A stretch of 64,000 nt of DNA from Paracoccus alcaliphilus (lineage in GTDB: Bacteria > Pseudomonadota > Alphaproteobacteria > Rhodobacterales > Rhodobacteraceae): positions 186,001-250,000 of the forward strand of contig NZ_CP067125.1 in assembly GCF_028553725.1 (NCBI RefSeq), in the 5' to 3' direction. Of the stretch, positions 27,771 to 36,717 are shown piece by piece. Each line of letters begins with the position of its first letter. The first letter of the stretch is position 1. The notes beneath the pieces were generated by a model. That model was not told the origin of the DNA, did not search any database, and saw only the letters and a program-made list of their open reading frames with translations. Made by a program: the position numbers and the translations under genes.

Positions 27771-29836
27771 TTGTAGGCGACCGTGGCCATGACCGTGCGA
27801 CCCTCGCCATAGAAGCAGCCGAAGAAGCTGCAGGTCGAGACATAGGTCTTGTCGGTCAAGTTGTGGATGTTCAGCGATGCCTCGATATTGTCGCGGGTAT
27901 AGCTTGCGCCCAGATCGACCAGCGTCACATCGTCCAGCCGGTGCGTATTGGTGGTATCGTCACGCGCGCCGACATAGCGCACGCCACCGCCGACCCGCAG
28001 CCCGTTGCCGAAATCGCGGTCCAGCCACAGGCTGGCGGTGTGGCGCGGCGCGTTGGGCATCGGCTGGCCGGTATTGGTGCCGCCCACCTGCTCGGTATCG
28101 TTATAGGCATAGCCCGCGCGAATATCCCAGCCCTGCGCCAGTTCCGCCGTCGCCTCAAGTTCCACCCCGCGCGACTTCACCTCGCCGATCTGCTGATAGA
28201 GGTTGCCGCCAATCGCCTGCCTGATGTTCTTCTGCCGCAGGTCATAGATCGCGGCGGTGAACAGCGCGTCGAATTCAGCCGGCTGATACTTCACGCCCAG
28301 TTCCCATTGCCGCCCGGTCGTGGGGTCCAGCGGGCGGCCATCCTCGGTCCGGCCGGTCTGCGGATCGAAAGAGGACGAATAGCTGACATAGGGCATCACC
28401 CCATTGGCAAAGACATAGGACAGGCCCGCCCGCCCGGTCAGGTCGTTTTCCTTATAAGCGGATTCAAAGCCATACTGCTCGCCGGTCTGCTTGACGTAAT
28501 CGTAACGCAGCGCCAGCGATCCGCGCCAGTTGTCATAGACGATCTCGTCCTGCGCATAGACGCCGACCTGTTTCAGCGTCACGCTGCCCGCGTTGGGCGT
28601 GCCTGCAAAGCCACGCTCGCCATCAGTCGCGGTTCCGGTGCGCGGGTCGAAGCCGGGGGCGGTGCCGAAATGGCTGCTTTCGTCGGCATCGTATTTGCGG
28701 ATATCCACACCGAACAGCAACTGATGCGTGGCCGCGCCGGTCTGCATTTCGCCCGACAGGCGGGTGTCAAGGCTGATGCTCTCGCTGCGTTCGCTCTGAC
28801 GGCTGGATCCGCGCGGGAAGGTGCCATCGGGTTGCAGGGTGGCGCCGATGGGCAGATAGGTGCCGGTATAATCCCAGTCCAGCTTTTCGTAGCGGAAGGC
28901 CTGCGCCAGCGTCCAGCCGTTGTCCATCTGGTGGCTCATCTCCAGCCCCAGATTCCACATGGTCCGGTCGCTGTCGTCCCAATCCGATTGCCCGGCATAA
29001 AGATCGCGCAGATAATCGCCATCCCCCGTCTGCGTCAATTCGTAAGGCAGGCCGATGGGCGAGATCGGCTTATCCTTGGTATAGGACGCCATGAAGTCGA
29101 TCACCGTCGCATCGTCGGGCCGCCAGCGCACCGCCCCCGCCAGATAGCCGCGTTCGTTGTTCACCTCGCGCACTTGCTGGCGGATATCGCTGCCAAGTCC
29201 GGTCAGACGCCATGACAGATCGTCCGAGACCACGCGGTTCAGGTCGAAAAACAGCTTGCGGCTGTCATTGCTGCCATAGGACAGGCCGACCTCGTTGAAA
29301 TCGAAATCCTGCGCGCGTTTCTGCACAAGGTTGATCACGCCCACCGGAGAACCCGCGCCATAAAGCGACGAGGACGGCCCGCGCAGCACCTCGACCTGCT
29401 GCATGCCATACAGCTCATAGTTGGTGGCGCCGAAATAGCGCCCCTGACGCAAACCGTTCACATATTGCGCATGCGACGAACTGAAGCCGCGCACGATGGG
29501 CTCGTCCGCCCGGGGATCGGCGCCGAAGGGCTGGCTGGACACGCCCGCCGTATAGGACAGCGCCTGACTCAGATTGGCGGCACCCTGATCGCGGATCTGC
29601 TGGTTGGTGACGACCGAGACCGATTGCTGGCTTTCGGCCAGCGGCGTGTTCGATTTGGTCGCGACCTGGGAATTGGTGGCGACATAACCGTCCAACGCGA
29701 CCGAGCGGGCGGCATCCGCCGTGATCTCGATCACGCCCAGAACGGTGGTTCCGCTGTCATCCTGCGCCAGCGCGGGATGGGCAAGGACGATGAGGCTGGC
29801 GCCAAGCAACAAGGCGCGGCGGGGCGAAGGGGACAT
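27764..29836 (-). CDS. TonB-dependent siderophore receptor (FhuA/FcuA-like)
   Basis: 690 residues from ATG at 29836, preferred because AGGA lies 7 bases upstream; ATG at 29854 is possible. Signal peptide ending AHPALAQ. Plug domain: [60 protein letters not shown]. The barrel ends [35 protein letters not shown] with a terminal aromatic, as outer membrane barrels do. Two cysteines in the last strands could form a disulfide. First gene of the uptake operon. The upstream gap to the divergent PQQ dehydrogenase carries a strong palindrome. Confidence 0.94.
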   Translation of the reverse strand: [690 protein letters not shown]

Positions 29837-29895
29837 GGCGCGTTCCTGAGACATGAGTCGATCACGCCATATTGACAGAAACACTCGGGATTATC

Positions 29896-29932
29896 AATTG
29901 CCCGTGATATGGGCATATGCCCATCGGCAATT
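29896..29932. promoter_or_regulatory. Nested palindromes between TonB receptor and PQQ dehydrogenase
   Basis: A perfect 16-base palindrome, ATGGGCATATGCCCAT, lies at 29909-29924. It sits inside a wider inverted repeat with arms AATTGCC (29896-29902) and GGCAATT (29926-29932). The region lies between divergent genes, 60 bases upstream of the receptor start, so it is a candidate operator. It does not resemble the Fur, Irr or RirA sites I know. Confidence 0.6.
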
Positions 29933-30100
29933 CCTTGCTGCGGTCGAAATGGGGTCGCGCCGAGGGGGCGCTTTGCCACCGACGTTCCGCCATTCCGGCA
30001 CAACCTTGAGGTTTCCCGTCGGCGGGTATAATCCGATGGCAGACCAAGGGTGGCTGGATGGCACCACACCCAGGCAACAAAACAATCAGGACGAGACAGC

Positions 30101-32539
30101 ATGACAACAACAACGCGACCGATTCCGGCGGTGGCCCGGCTATGGCTCTGGCTTCTGGGTATCGTACTGCTGGCGGCGGGGCTGTTCTTCGCCATCGGCG
30201 GGGTCAGGCTGCTGATGCTTGGCGGAAGCTGGTATTTCGTGGTGGCGGGCCTCGTCCTGATCCTGTCGGCCATCCAGATCATCCGGGCCCGGCCCGTGGG
30301 CGTCTGGCTGTATCTGCTGGCATTCGGCGGAACCGTCGCATGGGCGCTGTTCGAGGTCGGCGCCGATTATTGGGGCCTGATCTCTCGCTTGCTGGCGATG
30401 GGCTTTGGCGCGGCGGTGGTTCTGGCGACGCTGCCGCTGCTGAACCGTGCCGCGGGGCGCCCTGCACGTCCGGTCCTGCCGCTGTTCGGCGCGCTGGTGC
30501 TGCTGGTGGCGGGGCTTGCGGGCTTTGGGTCGATGTTCCGCATCCATCCCGAGGTCGTGGCGGCCGCCCCTGCCGCCGAAGCGGTGGCGGTGACGCCGGA
30601 AACCGAACAGACCGACTGGGCGCATTACGGCAACGGGGTGGCCAATGACCGTTTCGCCGCGCTGGACCAGATCAATACCGGCAATGTCGGCCAGCTTGAG
30701 GTCGCCTGGACCTTCCGCACCGGCGATGTGCCGGTCTCGACCGGCTCGGGGGCCGAGGATCAGATGACGCCTTTGCAGGTGGGTGACAAGCTGTTCGTCT
30801 GCACCCCCAGCAACAACGTGATCGCACTGGATGTCGATAGCGGCGAACAGATCTGGCGCCGTGATGTCGATGCCAGTGTGGGCGGGGTCTGGGAACGCTG
30901 CCGGGGGCTGGCCTATTTCGATGCCACCGCCCCGATCCAGCAGCCAAGCGTGCCCGGCTCGACGCAGGTTCCGCCCGTCGCGCTGGCCGAGGACGCGGCC
31001 TGCCAGCGGCGGATCATCATGAACTCGATCGACGCGCGGCTGTTTGCCATTGACGCCGACAGCGGTGAATTCTGCGCCGATTTCGGCGATGGCGGGCAGG
31101 TCGATCTGAAAGACGGTGTCGGCGAGGTGGATAATATCGCCTATTACACGCTGACCTCTGCCCCGACGATTGCCGGAACCACCATCGTCGTCGGTGGCCG
31201 CGTGGCCGACAACGTGCAGGTCGATATGCCCGGTGGCGTGATCCGGGGCTTTGACGTGATGACCGGCGCGATGCGTTGGGCCTTCGATCCCGGCTCCGAG
31301 ACGCCCAACCGCGAGTTGCAACCGGGTGAGACCTACAGCCGGTCCTCGGCCAATGTCTGGGCCGGCACGACCTATGATCCGGCCTCGAATACCGTTTTCC
31401 TGCCGATGGGTTCGCCTTCGGTCGATCTTTATGGCGTGACCCGGACCGAGATGGACCACCTTTACGGTGCCTCGATGCTGGCCGTTGATGCCACGACCGG
31501 GGTGCTGAAATGGCACTATCAGACGGTGCGTAACGATCTGTGGGATTTCGACCTGCCGATGGCGCCGACGCTGATCGACTTTCCGACCGAAGGTGGTGCG
31601 CGCGTCCCGGCGCTGGTCTTTGCCACCAAGGCGGGCCAGATCTTCGTGCTGGACCGCCAGACCGGAGAGCCGCTGACCGAGGTCGAGGACCGACCCGTGC
31701 TGCCCGCGAACATCCCCGACGAGCCCTATGCCGCGACGCAGCCGGTCTCGGTCGGGATGCCGCAGATCGGGGCCGATACGCTGGTCGAGGCCGATATGTG
31801 GGGCGCCACGCCCTTCGATCAGCTGATCTGCCGCATCGGCTTCAAATCGATGCGCTATGAGGGGCTGTTCACCGCGCCGGATACGGATATGTCGCTCAGC
31901 TATCCGGGGTCTTTGGGTGGCATGAACTGGGGCGGGGTGTCGGTCGATCCCAACAACGACCTGCTGTTTGTCAACGACATGCGGCTGGGTCTGTGGGTGC
32001 AGATGATGCCGCAGGAATCCGGCGCCGCGCTGTCGGATGGTGGCGAGGCCCCGAATGCCGGAATGGGTCAGGTGCCGCTGGGGGGCACGCCCTATTCCGT
32101 CATCAAGGACCGCTTCCTGTCGCCGCTTGGCATTCCCTGCCAGAAGCCGCCCTATGGCACGTTGACCGCCATCGACCTGAAGGATCGTCAGGTGGCATGG
32201 CAGGTGCCGGTGGGCACGGTGCGCGACACCGGCCCGCTTGGCATGAAGATGCGGCTGCCGATCCCGGTCGGTCTGCCGACGCTGGGTGGCACGCTGGCGA
32301 CGCAGGGCGGGCTGATCTTCTTTGCCGGGACGCAGGATTACTATCTGCGGGCATGGGACGCCGCGACAGGGCAAGAGGTCTGGAAATCCCGTCTGCCGGT
32401 CGGCAGTCAGGGCGGCCCGATGAGCTACAAGTCACCCAATACCGGCAGGCAATATGTGGTGATTTCGGCAGGCGGTGCGCGTCAGTCGCCGGACCGGGGC
32501 GATTACATCATCGCCTATGCGCTGCCCGACGAAGGCTGA
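30101..32539 (+). CDS. Membrane PQQ-dependent dehydrogenase, glucose/quinate/shikimate family
   Basis: 812 residues from ATG at 30101. Five N-terminal membrane helices (residues about 10-155) followed by a periplasmic eight-bladed propeller with repeats such as AWTFRTGDVPV, SGEQIWRRD, TGVLKWHYQTVRNDLWDFDLP and TGQEVWKSRLP. It oxidises a polyol or sugar acid in the periplasm and feeds ubiquinone. The last part reads ISAGGARQSPDRGDYIIAYALP; E. coli glucose dehydrogenase has ISAGGHGSFG there, and its His is important for glucose. The change leans toward quinate or shikimate dehydrogenase, which would suit the aroQ and pca genes in this window. PQQ synthesis genes are not in the window. Confidence 0.88.
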   Translation: MTTTTRPIPAVARLWLWLLGIVLLAAGLFFAIGGVRLLMLGGSWYFVVAGLVLILSAIQIIRARPVGVWLYLLAFGGTVAWALFEVGADYWGLISRLLAMGFGAAVVLATLPLLNRAAGRPARPVLPLFGALVLLVAGLAGFGSMFRIHPEVVAAAPAAEAVAVTPETEQTDWAHYGNGVANDRFAALDQINTGNVGQLEVAWTFRTGDVPVSTGSGAEDQMTPLQVGDKLFVCTPSNNVIALDVDSGEQIWRRDVDASVGGVWERCRGLAYFDATAPIQQPSVPGSTQVPPVALAEDAACQRRIIMNSIDARLFAIDADSGEFCADFGDGGQVDLKDGVGEVDNIAYYTLTSAPTIAGTTIVVGGRVADNVQVDMPGGVIRGFDVMTGAMRWAFDPGSETPNRELQPGETYSRSSANVWAGTTYDPASNTVFLPMGSPSVDLYGVTRTEMDHLYGASMLAVDATTGVLKWHYQTVRNDLWDFDLPMAPTLIDFPTEGGARVPALVFATKAGQIFVLDRQTGEPLTEVEDRPVLPANIPDEPYAATQPVSVGMPQIGADTLVEADMWGATPFDQLICRIGFKSMRYEGLFTAPDTDMSLSYPGSLGGMNWGGVSVDPNNDLLFVNDMRLGLWVQMMPQESGAALSDGGEAPNAGMGQVPLGGTPYSVIKDRFLSPLGIPCQKPPYGTLTAIDLKDRQVAWQVPVGTVRDTGPLGMKMRLPIPVGLPTLGGTLATQGGLIFFAGTQDYYLRAWDAATGQEVWKSRLPVGSQGGPMSYKSPNTGRQYVVISAGGARQSPDRGDYIIAYALPDEG

Positions 32540-32547
32540 AACCGAAC

Positions 32548-32572
32548 GCCCCCGCCTTTCTTCGGCGGGGGC
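32548..32572. terminator. Bidirectional hairpin between convergent genes
   Basis: Perfect 9-base-pair stem GCCCCCGCC (32548-32556) and GGCGGGGGC (32564-32572) with a 7-base loop. It lies between the stops of the PQQ dehydrogenase and the DUF883-type gene. There is no long T-tract on either strand, so termination efficiency is uncertain. Confidence 0.7.
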
Positions 32573-32614
32573 GGCGCGTCGTGCGGGCAAGGCATGTCCC
32601 TTGCCCGGTTACGA

Positions 32615-32935
32615 TCAGCGGCGACTGCCGCCGCTTGCCAGCATCCCCCCGACGACGAGGCCGACGGCAAAGCCAAGCAGACCGACGGTGGACAGAACGG
32701 TTGCGGTGGTGCCGGGATTATCCCGGGCGACATCGGCTGCGACATGAGCCTGATCGCGCATCTGGTGAACGACCTGCCGCGCCCGGCCCCTGCCTTGCTC
32801 GTAAATATCCTCGGCATCCTCTGCCGCATCCGAGGCGTAAGAGGCCAGCGACTTGCTGATCTTCGACATTTCCTTCTTCAGATCGGTGATCTGTTTTTCC
32901 AGGTTGGCCCGGACATCATCGGCAACATTGGCCAT
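32615..32935 (-). CDS. ElaB/YqjD-type (DUF883) membrane-anchored protein
   Basis: 106 residues from ATG at 32935, chosen because GGAG lies 7 bases upstream (ATG 32941 is too close to it). The first 80 residues are charged and predicted coiled (DVRANLEKQITDLKKEMSKISKSL), then a single C-terminal membrane helix (VLSTVGLLGFAVGLVVGGMLA). This matches ElaB/YqjD/YgaM proteins, which sit in the inner membrane and are reported to bind stationary-phase ribosomes in E. coli. No operon partner. The role here is by family only. Confidence 0.85.
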   Translation of the reverse strand: MANVADDVRANLEKQITDLKKEMSKISKSLASYASDAAEDAEDIYEQGRGRARQVVHQMRDQAHVAADVARDNPGTTATVLSTVGLLGFAVGLVVGGMLASGGSRR

Positions 32936-33086
32936 CGTCATACTCCGTTACGGTTCCGGATCAGAACGAATGGCAGGCGCAGAGGTTCCAAGCCCCCCGC
33001 GCAATGACCCGATCTGATGTCGTCTGGACCTTGCACCTGCATTCATGCGACTTACGGGCGCGAATGGAGCGAGGACAGGCGAATTG

Positions 33087-33857
33087 ATGCGAAACCCGAA
33101 CAGGATTGCAATTGTCACCGGGGGCTTGTCCGGCATGGGGCGCGCCATCGCCAGCAGGCTGGCGCGGGACGGCACGGTGGTTTTCATCGGTGCAAGGCGT
33201 GGCGCCGACCCCGAGCTGACACGCGGGCTGACCGGGCAGTTCGGCGACCGGATCGGGTTCGACCGCCTCGATGTGCGCGATTCGCAAAGCTGTGAAGGGT
33301 TTGTCGGGCGGGTTCTGGACGCCTACGGACGCATCGACATTCTGGTCAATGCGGCGGGGGTCTATGAAGAAGCCCCGGTCAGCGGCCATCCGGACCGGAT
33401 CTGGGACGACACCATCGACACCAATCTGACCGGCACCTTCAAGATGATCCGCGCGGTGATGCCTTCGATGATGCGGCAGAAATGGGGGCGGATCGTCAAT
33501 CTGGCCTCGGTCGCCGCGCATCAGGGGATGGCCGACAACGCCGCCTATTGCGCGTCAAAGGCGGGGCTGCTGGGGCTGGGGCGCTGCGTCGCGCTGGAAG
33601 GGGCGGCGGCCGGCGTCACCTGCAACAGCGTCAGCCCGACCTGGGTCGAGACGGAAATGCTGAAGAAGTTCATCGACGACGAGGTGGCGCAGGGCGCGCC
33701 GCGATCCGAGGTGGTGGCCAGATACGAGGCCTCGAACCCGCAGGGCAAGCTGGTCCAGCCCGAGGAGGTCGCCGAACTGGTGGCCTATCTGACCAGCGAG
33801 GCCGCACGCGCGGTGACGATGGCCGATTATCAGGTCAATGCCGGCTCATTGTGGTAG
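33087..33857 (+). CDS. Short-chain dehydrogenase/reductase
   Basis: 256 residues from ATG at 33087; AGGACAGG lies upstream. Classical SDR: NAD(P) motif TGGLSGMGRAI (residues about 9-19), NAAG at about 89-92, catalytic Ser in NLASVAAHQ, and Tyr-x-x-x-Lys in YCASKAG. It is near 3-hydroxybutyrate dehydrogenase or 3-oxoacyl reductase types, but the substrate is unknown. Its 3' end overlaps, by 28 bases on the other strand, the end of the A-T-R enzyme gene, which releases an aldehyde or alcohol; a functional pairing, such as reducing that aldehyde, is speculation based on position. Confidence 0.88.
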   Translation: MRNPNRIAIVTGGLSGMGRAIASRLARDGTVVFIGARRGADPELTRGLTGQFGDRIGFDRLDVRDSQSCEGFVGRVLDAYGRIDILVNAAGVYEEAPVSGHPDRIWDDTIDTNLTGTFKMIRAVMPSMMRQKWGRIVNLASVAAHQGMADNAAYCASKAGLLGLGRCVALEGAAAGVTCNSVSPTWVETEMLKKFIDDEVAQGAPRSEVVARYEASNPQGKLVQPEEVAELVAYLTSEAARAVTMADYQVNAGSLW

Positions 33858-36610
33858 CCCAATCTGCGCGTCAATAACGCGGGGCCGTCCAAGATGCTTT
33901 CGAACGGCCCGGCCCCGGCCTGCCGCCATGCGTCGCTGGCAGCGGCGTTGTCGAATGTCGCATCCGCATGCAGGATCAGGGGATCGGCGGCGATCAGACG
34001 CCGCACCGCGTCGGGCAGAGGGGCCGCCGCCAGCCATGTGTCGGGGGCAAGCGCTGTGCCTGCGCGGGGGGTGATCGGCCCTTCCGCGATCAGGTTGTAA
34101 AAGGACAGGCCATCCGACGGCGGCAGCCCGACCAGAAACTGGGCCGCGGCCCGGACATCGGACATGGGAAAGCTCAGCCCGGCGGGAATGCTGCGTGACG
34201 CGCGGCAGGCATCAAGGATGATCTCGCAGATATCCTTGGGATTGGGCGCGTCAAGGTCATAGAGCGACGGCAGCCGCACAACGGCCGCCGCCACCCCGGA
34301 TGCGGCGATTTCGGCCTCGGCCACGATCTTGGCGGCCCCATAGCCGGAACAGCCGTCGTAAAGCCGCGCGGGGGCTTCGGGCCAGGGGCCTCCGGTCGCG
34401 GGAAACACCGCCGATGACGAGGAAAAGCGCAGATCCGCACCCGCGTCGCGGCAGAATTGCAGGGTGGTGCGGATGCCGGTCTGCGACCATTCCTCCATCC
34501 GGGCGCGGTCCACGGCCAGATTGACCGTCGCCGCGCAATGGATGACGGTGCGGACCTGACGGCACAGCGCGGAATAATGCGCCGCGTCCAGTCCGAAACG
34601 CGGATCGTCGATCGAACCCACGACCGCGACGATCCGGCCCGGCGGGGCATCCAGCGCCTGCGCGACGGCATCGAGGCGCAGCTGCGGATCACGGTTGCGC
34701 GGGCGGATCAGGCAATAGATCACCTCATCCGCAGGCAATCGTTCCAGCGCCGCCGCCAGCACATGCCCGCCCAGAAAGCCGGTCGCCCCGGTCAGCAGGA
34801 TGCCTTTGCGCTCAAAGCTTTGCGGCGCCGCGACCGCCTGTTCCGTCAGCAGCTGATGCAACCGCGTCAGGGGCAGGTTCAGCGCCCAGTCGAAATCGAC
34901 GCGCCGCCCGTGGCTGGCCTCCAGCGACAGGATCAGATCGACGCACATCAGGGAATCGCCGCCCTGATCGTGGAAAGAGCGTTCGGGGTCAACACCGTCG
35001 ATCCCGCAGCGCAGGATCCGCGCGACATGGGCGACGACCGGCAGCGTATCGCCCGCCCCGACCGGCTGGCCGGGTTCGGCGGCCACGGCGGGCAGCGCCT
35101 TGAAGTCGCATTTGCCCGAGACCTGATGGATCGGAATCTCGTCCAGCCGCACCAGATAGGCCGGAACGCAATAGCCGGGCAGCACCTCGCGCAGCGCCGC
35201 CGCCAGTGCCTCGGGCATACGGTTGCTGTCTGGTGCAATCCCCCAGCGCGCTGTGTTCCCGGCCCTTTGCGCGGCATCGGCGGTATAGTAGAAGACCAGC
35301 GCCTGCCCGTGATCGTCGATCTGCCGCACCCATGGGATTGCCTGCGAGAATTCCAGCAGCCCGGCCATGGTCTGGGTCAGTTCCTGCGTCTGGATGCTGT
35401 GCCCGCGCAGTTTGAGCATATGCGCCACCCGCCCCAGCACGGTTATCTGGCCGTCCTCGCCCACATAACCCTGATCGCCGGTGTCATAGAGCCGGGTCGC
35501 GCGCCCCTCGATCACCAGTTCGCGAAAGCGGCGGGCGGTTTCCTCGGGCCGGTTGACATAGCCCGGCCCCAGCATGCGCGGGCCCTCGAAATGCAGCAGA
35601 CCCGGCATGCCGGGCGGGCAGGGGCGGTCGTCATCATCCAGCACCACCGCGCGCAGATGCGGCATGGGCTTGCCGACCGTCACCCCGCCATCCCCGCCTG
35701 CGGGGGCAGTCAGTTCGGACATGCAGATGTCATGGGTCTCGCAAATGCTGTAGAGGTTCCACAGCCGCGCGCCGGGCAGCCTGGCCCGCGCCTCGGCGAT
35801 CAGCCGGTCGCTGACCACCTCTCCGTTCAGGATCACCCGTCGCAGCGGCAGGGCGGCGCTGATGGCCGGTTCCATCCCGCCGAGGATCTTTTCAAGGAAA
35901 GAGGGCGTGAACAGCATCTCGTGGATGTCGTGATCCGACAGGAACGACGCCAATGCCAAGGGCGACAGCAGGTCCTGAAGGCCGGGAAAGCAGATCTCGG
36001 CCCCGTTTCTCAGCGGTCGGAACATTTCCCAGATGGCGAAGATATAGACGCCCACCTTCATGCCGGGCAGGTAAGGCGTGAACTCGTCGCGCCAGTGATA
36101 GGACAGCAAGGCCGCGTCATGGGTCACCGGGATGCATTTCGGCCGCCCCGTCGTGCCGGATGTGGCCACCAGATAGATCGGATCGGTGGGCCGGATGCGC
36201 GCGGGCAGCACCGGCCCGGCAGATGGCGCGTCCAGCAGCGCCGCCGCATCGACAACCCGGCAATGGGTCGGCAACTGGCCTTCCTTCGGCGGTTGCGCAG
36301 TAAGGATCATCCCGATTTCAAGCTCTGCCAGGATATTGCCCAGCACCGCCCTGGGCATCGCCGGGTCCAGATGCACGAAGGGCCGCCCGTCGATCACGCA
36401 GGCGATCGCCGCCGCGCCGAACAGCGCCCCCGGTGCGCCATAGACCGCGACCGCCTTCTGCCCCGCCAGCAGTTTCTGCGCTGCCCCGACGAAGGCCGCA
36501 AGGTCGCCATAGCTGAGACAAAGCTGCCGGTCGCGCAGCGCGATACGGTTGCGCTGCGAGGTCAGGGCCTCGGCCAGTTCGTCGGCAATCGAACGGTAGT
36601 AATCAGGCAT
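33830..36610 (-). CDS. Stand-alone NRPS-like adenylation-thiolation-reductase enzyme
   Basis: 926 residues. Adenylation domain (about 25-520): VATSGTTGRPKCIP, NLYSICETHD, YDTGDQGYV, and the C-terminal catalytic Lys in QVSGKCDFKAL. Carrier domain (about 525-600): DQGGDSLMCVDL with the phosphopantetheine Ser. Thioester reductase domain (about 615-926): GATGFLGGHVLAAALERL, VVGSIDDPRFGL, VIHCAATVNL, YGAAKIVAEAEIA. No condensation domain. The expected use is activation of an acid, loading on the carrier, and NAD(P)H release as aldehyde or alcohol. The A4 segment reads YIFAIWEMF where amino-acid domains have F-D-x-S-x-W-E, so the Asp that binds an alpha-amino group is Ile; the substrate is probably not an alpha-amino acid. 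No phosphopantetheinyl transferase is nearby. Confidence 0.87.
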   Translation of the reverse strand: MPDYYRSIADELAEALTSQRNRIALRDRQLCLSYGDLAAFVGAAQKLLAGQKAVAVYGAPGALFGAAAIACVIDGRPFVHLDPAMPRAVLGNILAELEIGMILTAQPPKEGQLPTHCRVVDAAALLDAPSAGPVLPARIRPTDPIYLVATSGTTGRPKCIPVTHDAALLSYHWRDEFTPYLPGMKVGVYIFAIWEMFRPLRNGAEICFPGLQDLLSPLALASFLSDHDIHEMLFTPSFLEKILGGMEPAISAALPLRRVILNGEVVSDRLIAEARARLPGARLWNLYSICETHDICMSELTAPAGGDGGVTVGKPMPHLRAVVLDDDDRPCPPGMPGLLHFEGPRMLGPGYVNRPEETARRFRELVIEGRATRLYDTGDQGYVGEDGQITVLGRVAHMLKLRGHSIQTQELTQTMAGLLEFSQAIPWVRQIDDHGQALVFYYTADAAQRAGNTARWGIAPDSNRMPEALAAALREVLPGYCVPAYLVRLDEIPIHQVSGKCDFKALPAVAAEPGQPVGAGDTLPVVAHVARILRCGIDGVDPERSFHDQGGDSLMCVDLILSLEASHGRRVDFDWALNLPLTRLHQLLTEQAVAAPQSFERKGILLTGATGFLGGHVLAAALERLPADEVIYCLIRPRNRDPQLRLDAVAQALDAPPGRIVAVVGSIDDPRFGLDAAHYSALCRQVRTVIHCAATVNLAVDRARMEEWSQTGIRTTLQFCRDAGADLRFSSSSAVFPATGGPWPEAPARLYDGCSGYGAAKIVAEAEIAASGVAAAVVRLPSLYDLDAPNPKDICEIILDACRASRSIPAGLSFPMSDVRAAAQFLVGLPPSDGLSFYNLIAEGPITPRAGTALAPDTWLAAAPLPDAVRRLIAADPLILHADATFDNAAASDAWRQAGAGPFESILDGPALLTRRLGYHNEPALT

Positions 36611-36717
36611 GGATGACCCGCGTTTGGTGACGCTGCGGAAACAGAGACGCCTTTGGTCGCCGCAATGGCGCGGAAGGTCAAGACAGGACAGGTCGGACAG
36701 GGGCGTCTGTCAGCGTC

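Noticed and set aside
29909..29924. Fur box for the siderophore receptor
   Set aside because: The palindrome is G+C-containing and does not match GATAATGATAATCATTATC; it was kept as an unassigned operator instead.
30140..32374. A 744-residue open frame opposite the PQQ dehydrogenase
   Set aside because: Shadow of the dehydrogenase reading frame; low-complexity His/Arg-rich protein without family motifs.
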